Source of the DNA: Phragmites australis
Lineage: Eukaryota; Streptophyta; Magnoliopsida; Poales; Poaceae
Direction: 5' to 3'
Length of the DNA: 64,000 bases
Assembly: GCF_958298935.1 (NCBI RefSeq)
Contig: NC_084940.1
Span: forward strand, 1,146,001 to 1,210,000
Within the stretch, counting starts at the first letter, position 1. Each line of letters opens with the position of its first letter. This document shows, piece after piece, positions 58,745-64,000 of the stretch. Both the position numbers and the translations under genes were made by a program. The notes under the pieces were generated by a model. That model did no database searches. It was not told the origin of the DNA and worked only from the letters and a program-made list of their open reading frames with translations.

Positions 58745-59035
58745 ATAATGAACTATGCATGGTTCGTAGCTGGTCGAAGATCCACAGGAAATTGCAGGAA
58801 AACGCTAAGAAATGGGTGCCACATGAGATGCTATAAGACAAGCAGACCACCAATGAATACAGAAATATGCGCATATGGCGCTGCAGTCATTTCTGGCAAT
58901 GGACTAACGGCATTAGCCAATGGTGAGGCATTCCTAGTCATGGGCTAATGGCATTAACCAAGAACTGATGAAATTAGTACTAGTAAACAAGTCACTTTCA
59001 AGTACTAATTAGTTTGTACACATGCAAAACCGACG
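58745..59035 (+). repeat. SAUR-flank module, orphan copy (plus orientation)
   Basis: Carries ACAGGAAATTGCAGGAAAAC, AGAAATGGGTGCCACATGAG and TCACTTTCAAGTACTAATTA. It matches 42937-43205 in inverted orientation. No plus-strand SAUR gene follows; instead the GC-rich exon-like module comes next. Confidence 0.7.
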
Positions 59036-59520
59036 AACTACACGTCGTGCTTTCTGCTTGCTTGACGACATGAACAAGTAATCTGAGCAAGTTTGATTGG
59101 TTTGCTATATACCACCGATTAGAGGGCCTATTTGATTTGGGATTCTCACCGAAGCGCGGCGTGGAGGAAGCGCTCGAGCCGACGACCTGCCGCGCGGTGC
59201 ACTCACGCGGACGACGCTGACGCCGCACCCGACGCCACCGCCCACCGGCAAGCGCATACTGGTGAGCCGCTTCGGACTTAACGGCGCTTGCTGGCGAGCA
59301 CACATGGAACCACTCCGAAGCAGCCGCTTCCGATTCCGACGCAGGCGGCGTGCTCGGCGAGGACGCGCCCCGCGAGGCACGCGGAGGAGGCCGATGAGGA
59401 GGTCCACCATGGGAGAGATCCAGCGGGGAAGGGGACAGCCGGTGGAGTTACGGAAATCCATTCGCCCCGACGAGACGGCCGTCGCCGTCGCCGGACGGGA
59501 AGTGGAGCCATGAGCCGGGG
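59036..59520 (-). other. GC-rich, exon-like module (inverted partner of 42.3-42.9 kb)
   Basis: The minus strand reads VGGGVGCGVSVVRVSAPRGR around 59240-59180, followed by GGTGAGAAT, like the plus strand at 42790-42875. Open frames run in all phases because of base composition. I do not recognise a family. Conservation between the two copies covers the flanks too, so it reflects segmental duplication and is not by itself evidence of coding. Confidence 0.45.
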
Positions 59521-59544
59521 AGAACGAGGACTGCTTTGCAAAAA

Positions 59545-59740
59545 ATCAGGATTGCGGATAATAATCGAGATCCAAATAAGGGGGTTATATGCAAATAATT
59601 CGATCGCGATTATTAATCGCAATCCAAATTAGAGATTTTATGCAAATATTGTATAGATATTATTAATCGCGATCCAAATTAAGGGTTTTACGCAAATACT
59701 TGGATAGCGATTATTAGTCGTGATCCAAATTAGTGGCGAT
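59545..59740. repeat. Minisatellite, about four units of 51 bp
   Basis: ATTATTAATCGCGATCCAAA-like units recur with TCCAAAT at 59571, 59623, 59673 and 59724 (steps 52, 50 and 51), each followed by a TTA(T/C)GCAAATA-type stretch in the first three. Confidence 0.85.
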
Positions 59741-59913
59741 TCAATGAGACGATGGAGTTCAGACAGACTTAAAACAGAGAAGTGAAACGAAGCAACCTCT
59801 TCAGTTGTCACACTAATTTGCTAAGATTAGAGAGGTTGCGAAATCCTTCATATCATTTCCTGAGATTGTACGATCTTACATCTTATTGAGCAAAATCGTA
59901 CATGCATCATGAA

Positions 59914-60357
59914 CTATACACAAACAGCTAATTGCTGGTTGAGTCCTATCGATGGCACCACGCTGCAGATAGTGTGGCAAGGCCTAACGATGGAGCTCAA
60001 GAACGCCCTCTCCACGTCTTCAGAGGCCTCTCTCCTAAGCAAACACATCACGTACTCCATCACCGTGGCGTCACACGGCAGCGTGATCCTACCGTCGTCG
60101 CCCGCGAACCCAAACTCCTCCTGCGACATCGTCAGGAGCTCGCCGAAGACCGTCGTGCCGAGGCACGCCAACGGGACCTCGAACCGCCTGCCGTCGGCCG
60201 AGTACACGACGCAGTGGCCCTTGCCGGCCACCGACGTCGAGGCGCCGCATGATCCTTCGGTTTCTTTCGCCGGCGTCGACGTGAGCCGCTTCCTTGCAAG
60301 GGCCGCCATTCTTTGCCACTTCTTGGCCATTTGAACAAGTCTCTTGGCACTGATCAT
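59914..60357 (-). CDS. SAUR-type auxin-responsive protein (SAUR gene 9, 147 aa)
   Basis: Single-exon SAUR on the minus strand. The frame is open upstream to 60441, but the start is MISAKRLVQMAKKWQRMAAL by family alignment. The linker is ARKRLTSTPAKETEGSCG. The SAUR domain (about 45-107) includes GHCVVYSADGRRFEVPLACL (Cys replaces the usual Tyr of LAYLG), MSQEEFGFAGDDGRITLPCD and VMEYVMCLLRREA. The C-terminus is QQLAVCV. It is the inverted duplicate of the gene at 40993: coding sequence and both flanks match. Its promoter keeps the auxin-response hexamer that gene 2 has lost. Confidence 0.95.
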   Translation of the reverse strand: MISAKRLVQMAKKWQRMAALARKRLTSTPAKETEGSCGASTSVAGKGHCVVYSADGRRFEVPLACLGTTVFGELLTMSQEEFGFAGDDGRITLPCDATVMEYVMCLLRREASEDVERAFLSSIVRPCHTICSVVPSIGLNQQLAVCV

Positions 60358-60490
60358 GGATGCTTCTCCTGCTTTCCTGGCTGAATGTTCAGAGAACCTT
60401 TGTATCAGATGGTGTTCAGCTAGGTGCCTAGGTGTAAACAATTGTTAGCTTGTAGATGGACTGATGAAGTGTTGGGGCGGAACTGATGGA

Positions 60491-60590
60491 TTTATAGGCG
60501 AGGGAGAAGAGAAGCATGCAGTATAAGTGCAGCTATCAGCTCAGGCTGGCAAGAGACAAGGCCACGAGCTGAGACATGCAATGTTGCAAA
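60491..60590 (-). promoter_or_regulatory. Proximal promoter of SAUR gene 9, with auxin-response hexamer
   Basis: The minus strand reads GTGGCCTTGTCTCTTGCC, with TGTCTC at 60553-60558, and then CCTATAAATCC as TATA box (60491-60496), about 135 bp before the ATG. Confidence 0.8.
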
Positions 60591-60679
60591 GACAGGCAGC
60601 GTGGTTGTGATCAGATTTCTCTGGGGCACTCTGTCTGGTGCTGATTGGAGCCACTAGTACCAGTGTTTGGGTGCTTGGA

Positions 60680-60775
60680 TTTCACGATGTGCTGCCATGC
60701 TGATCTGTTTTGTAGTGGCTATGAGGCGCCGCATGGGTCATGAGGACCACATGTAATTGGGTCCAATTTGTCAGG
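60680..60775 (-). promoter_or_regulatory. Distal conserved blocks upstream of SAUR gene 9
   Basis: The minus strand carries TTGGACCCAATTACATGTGG (60736-60757) and CAGCATGGCAGCACATCGTG (about 60683-60703). They match the blocks upstream of genes 2 and 5 at the same spacing. Confidence 0.55.
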
Positions 60776-61080
60776 ACCAGTTATTTGTGATTAGTACGTC
60801 TTGTTTAAAGGTCACAATCTGAAAGTTTTTGTGTCCATACCACATTGTTTCTGAAGGATCTGATTATGCATGTTCAGCGGTCCAAACAAATTCCTCGACA
60901 ACTTCATATCGTTGCCTTCTTCTCACTGTTCCTACATGGACCTACATGACTGCAACTAGGCTACTCCAGTTTTATTTGCACTCTTGCAGCATGTCATCTG
61001 ACTGAAACGTTCAATCCATGTATCCTCCCTATCTTCATTTTGCTGTGGGCAGTGTCTGGTTTTAAGTGTGAAAGAAAGCA

Positions 61081-61500
61081 TCTCTTGGTGGATGGACCTC
61101 CGGCGGCGTGTCGCTGCTGAGCTGCGCAAGGGTCTGGATTCCTTCTTCCTCCTGATCTGTTGGAGAATTTTGGCTTCTGCGCAACAACATTGTCTTCAAC
61201 AATCATCACATTTCGACGGATTGCCTTGTGGTGCTAATCAGAGCTGACACCGAGCGCTGGATACAGGCCGGAGCAAAGGATTTAGGCGTCCTCTCTGCGC
61301 GGCTGAGCACTTACGGGCTTACGGCTCAGTGCTCTGAATGCTGCTCTATGCTGTTTTTGTTGCTCTTTTCCTGTAATCATGTGTTAAATATGCTCTAGCC
61401 TAGGCCTCCGTTCAGGTGACGCGAGGGCCGTCGTATAAAACTTCTATGGTTGCTTCTTAATATAAGATACGTAGCTCTCCTACGTATTAAATAAAAAAAA
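61081..61500 (+). mobile_element. 5'-truncated LINE inserted in the flank of SAUR gene 9
   Basis: One frame reads GEFWLLRNNIVFNNHHISTD, CLVVLIRADTERWIQAGAKD and LGVLSARLSTYGL, the tail end of a plant LINE ORF after its zf-RVT domain. The sequence ends in TATTAAATAAAAAAAA. The flanks on either side (to about 61080, and from 61503) join into the sequence present without interruption near 38060-38200, so the LINE is an insertion into a duplicated SAUR flank. Confidence 0.75.
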
Positions 61501-62394
61501 TCCTCATCATCTGACTCCGACTGAACATACACCAAATTCATGCATCTACTGTAGGCAATATAGTTTATTGGAATTGAACACGCACTTTCTGGCCAAACCT
61601 CCGTGTCAATATGATACTGAAAATATGGCCATATATGATGCGTTCGTCAGTTAGTTCAGTGTAGACTACATGATAACTGCACCGTGTGTGAGGGCACTGA
61701 TCTTTTAGCTGTTTTGCAGTGTGATGACCAGGGACTACGTAGTAACCTGATCATCGATGGACCGGTATAAACTATTTTGGGATTTTTCGTGAATAAAAGG
61801 GTTGCCTTGGGGTGCTTGACTATGGTGTTTGAACACTGGTCAACCACATGACGCGTGTATCACTGCATTGATCGATGCGAGCCAGCCAGATTGAACGATG
61901 GTTCCATGCCGCTGTTGTGTAATCTAGCTACTAGGATCGAGTCATGTTAGTCGTTATAGTCGTTCTGTCAGCGTATCTTCAGGAGTTCAGTTGAGCACCC
62001 TCCGGGTAGTGAAGCCGGTCTTGCGCGTCTGTTGATGGAACGATTTGCTCGGTGTTAGTGGGATGGCACGAGCGACCATGCCGACTAATCCTCCACACGA
62101 ATACACGATCTTCCCATTTTGCGAATAAATATAACAAGAAACCCAAAAAGGCTGCGGTAACACTGCAGCCCAAATCAGCCTCTGAAACTCTGAACCCGTT
62201 CTTCAGTTTCGTCAGGTTACTGTAGCTCACCCGAAATCTTCAGTTTCGTCAGGCGAGCAGCAGATAGGCTCGCCGGTTCTAACAGCCGCCACTCCGCTTG
62301 GAGTTTACTCGATTCCTCTCCCAGCACTTCATGTGTAGTTGCGTGACGCCTTACCGATCGAACTGCCCGGGCGTCGGGCGCCCCCAACTTCTCC
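61501..62394. other. Spacer, nothing recognised beyond the SAUR flank
   Basis: 61503-61540 continues the duplicated flank. The rest shows no gene or clear repeat. Confidence 0.4.
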
Positions 62395-62800
62395 CTGCCG
62401 CGAGCTCGGCTTGGCTTGGCTTGCGGTGGACGGCGCTATCGCTGACGGGCGCTGCCGCCGCGCGCACGATGCCGGCCGTTTCCAAGGCCGTGCGCGAGCA
62501 CAATTTTCTTGACGGTGCACGGAGCTGCTGCTGCTTGCGACCCATCTGCGGTCCACCCATCAGAAAATAAGGGCCACGCGGGGTCAGCGAGGCGTGGCCG
62601 CGTGGCGCGATGCAAGATGTCACGAACTCGCGCAGTGGCACAGCCTCGCCACGAAGCTTGGGAACGCCGCCTCAACCTCATCCGAAGCAAGCAAGCGCAC
62701 GGCGTGCTCGATTGATAGGATCGACGGTTGGCATTGTTGTCCCACGTTCCACGGCTGCACCGAATTCGCCTTCGCGCCTGACGGCGTCCCGTACTAGCGC
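62395..62800 (-). pseudogene. SAUR relic with downstream flank, minus strand
   Basis: The reverse strand at 62718-62635 reads EHAVRLLASDEVEAAFPSFV and then ARLCH, matching the MEYAMRLL...AEVEKAF...PCH part of SAUR proteins. The preceding EFG-like part (about 62760) is scrambled, and the N-terminus is lost. 62395-62490 (ACGGCCGGCATCGTGCGCGC on the minus strand) matches 52568-52650 downstream of the other relic. Confidence 0.7.
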
Positions 62801-63039
62801 CGCGCGCGAGAGATCAGCCATGCACCACATCGTGAGCTAGTCCGCGCCGGCGAAGGTGCAGCTCGCCGCGCGTGAGGAAGGTGGACGGTGCAGGCGTCGG
62901 GTACGTGGAAAGTTGGAGCGCGCTTGCGGGGACGGCGCCAAGCGCACGTACTTGAGCGGATTCTGCTCTCGTGCGCGTGCGCCAAGTGGTCGGTATTTCT
63001 GTTACATTACACGAAAAATAGATAAAATAGATATAAAAT

Positions 63040-63290
63040 TACGTGACGGATCGTAAAATGATCTGTCATTGATAATAATAATAATAGTAATATAATATAA
63101 TTATAATCTATCATTAATGATGAATCATCAGTGACAAGTCATCGTAAATCAGTTATTAGTGACAGATCAAGTTGCGATCCGTCACTAATAATAACTCATC
63201 GATGACAGATTAGGTCATCGTAAGCTAGTCATTAGTCGTAAGCTAGTCATTAGTGACAGGTCAAGTTATGACCATTACTAATGACAGTAT
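63040..63290. repeat. Array of short palindromic repeats
   Basis: Words such as CATTAGTGACAG, CTAATGACAG, GATCCGTCACTAATAA and TAGTCATTAGT recur in both orientations, with a direct repeat TCGTAAGCTAGTCATTAGT (about 63209 and 63235). This texture resembles the subterminal repeats of grass CACTA transposons, but no CACTA end with a target duplication was found. Confidence 0.5.
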
Positions 63291-64000
63291 TTATAAATAC
63301 CATCACAAAGGTTATCCTTCGAATATACAGTCAACCATAAATCACATGTTCACAACCTCATTGTTATCAACACATAAACATCAAGCTATTAACTGGTCTC
63401 AATGTGGTTGTAGTTACAGTATTATCCAAGCAACACGAGAGAAGAATAAAAAAAAAGCTTATTAGGCAAATCCCATGATCTCCTTTATTTGACTCCAGAT
63501 CTCTAACGCAAATGCTCGTAGCATGTCCTCAAATTCAAAACATTGTGAGTCTGTCAATGTATGCTTCACTTCAACACGTTAAAGAGGGGAACAATATATT
63601 AGTCTTTTAACAGAAAAATCATTTATGTTATATCAAAAAGCGCAAAAGAATAAAGCCTCTAACTAAGTCTAACAAACACTTACTGCTATATTTTTTTATA
63701 TATGCATATATGTATGGTATGATGCTATATATTTATTTATTTTTCTCTTATTTATTCTTACCTCAGCATCACTACAATACAAATTATTGTACATTTCTAC
63801 TCAAGTTTGATGTAAAGGGTGACAGCTATGAGCATAAACGCGCATTCTGAAAACAGTGTAGAAACTTCAAGGGATGAGAACTCAATCTTTCAGTCCGTTT
63901 TTGGGTGTGAAAAATTCCCTAAACCTGATAAAGTGGGGGAGGGGGCACGGATGTAACTTTTTTTTTTAATATCCGTAGAGTCAAAAATATGTTGAAATCG
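63291..64000. other. Right end of window, no gene recognised
   Basis: AT-rich DNA with a short TAT-rich tract (63690-63745) and no supported feature. Confidence 0.5.

Noticed and set aside
60994..61516. TCATCTGACT at 60994-61003 and 61507-61516 as a target duplication around the LINE
   Set aside because: The left copy is part of the ancestral SAUR flank (the matching flank at 47.47 kb has CAATCAGAAGACATGC there), and homology to the flank continues to about 61080, so the LINE starts later. The 10-bp match is coincidental.
63765..63790. CACTACAATACAAATT as a CACTA transposon terminus
   Set aside because: It is almost 500 bp from the palindromic array, has no partner terminus and no visible 3-bp duplication.

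Overview
The window looks like nuclear DNA from a grass (Poaceae). It has an intron-containing housekeeping gene with GC-rich first exons, a tandem family of intronless SAUR genes of the grass 'MISAKR...' type, and a dense mix of grass-style LTR elements, LINEs, Harbinger/Tourist elements and a TRIM. I see no prokaryotic, viral or CRISPR features. Species cannot be fixed from sequence alone.

Layout. 1-26 kb is mostly transposon-derived or unrecognised intergenic DNA: an LTR-like segment near 2.4-3.4 kb, a clean solo LTR (3483-6217) with a 5-bp target duplication, a miniature TRIM element (14057-14329), Ty1/copia pol debris on the minus strand (14.6-15.3 kb), the start of another long LTR (from 15411), a (TA)n tract, and a LINE with a 16-bp target duplication (22919-24474) that itself seems to carry a solo LTR. 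26.7-30.1 kb holds one well-supported seven-exon gene for an IST1-like ESCRT regulator (477 aa). 30.6-34 kb is a decayed PIF/Harbinger element with remnants of both its Myb-like and transposase genes. 34.9-36.1 kb holds two tandem copies of the last exon and 3' UTR of the IST1-like gene.

From 36.7 to 62.8 kb lies a SAUR cluster: nine intact single-exon genes (153, 147, 137, 144, 148, 142, 146, 147 and 147 aa) and at least three SAUR relics. Comparing the copies by eye shows how it grew. A divergent pair (37.2/41.0 kb) was copied as a second divergent pair (46.6/48.4 kb). A two-gene tandem block (53.4/55.4 kb) was copied, leaving a relic (56.1 kb) plus a gene (57.7 kb). The block around the 41.0-kb gene was also copied in inverted orientation (58.7-61.6 kb). 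Later transposons (a 1.9-kb insertion, a Tourist MITE, a LINE and copia debris) can be read as indels against the paralogous copies.

All nine SAUR genes keep the same proximal promoter layout: a TATA box about 100-135 bp before the ATG and, about 40-75 bp farther upstream, a block centred on CATGGCCTTGTC. In three genes this block contains the auxin-response hexamer TGTCTC. Seven genes also share a second upstream block. The cluster therefore looks like a set of co-regulated, recently multiplied auxin-response growth genes. I see no wholly novel coding system. The most unusual material is the shared promoter code and the layered duplication history.
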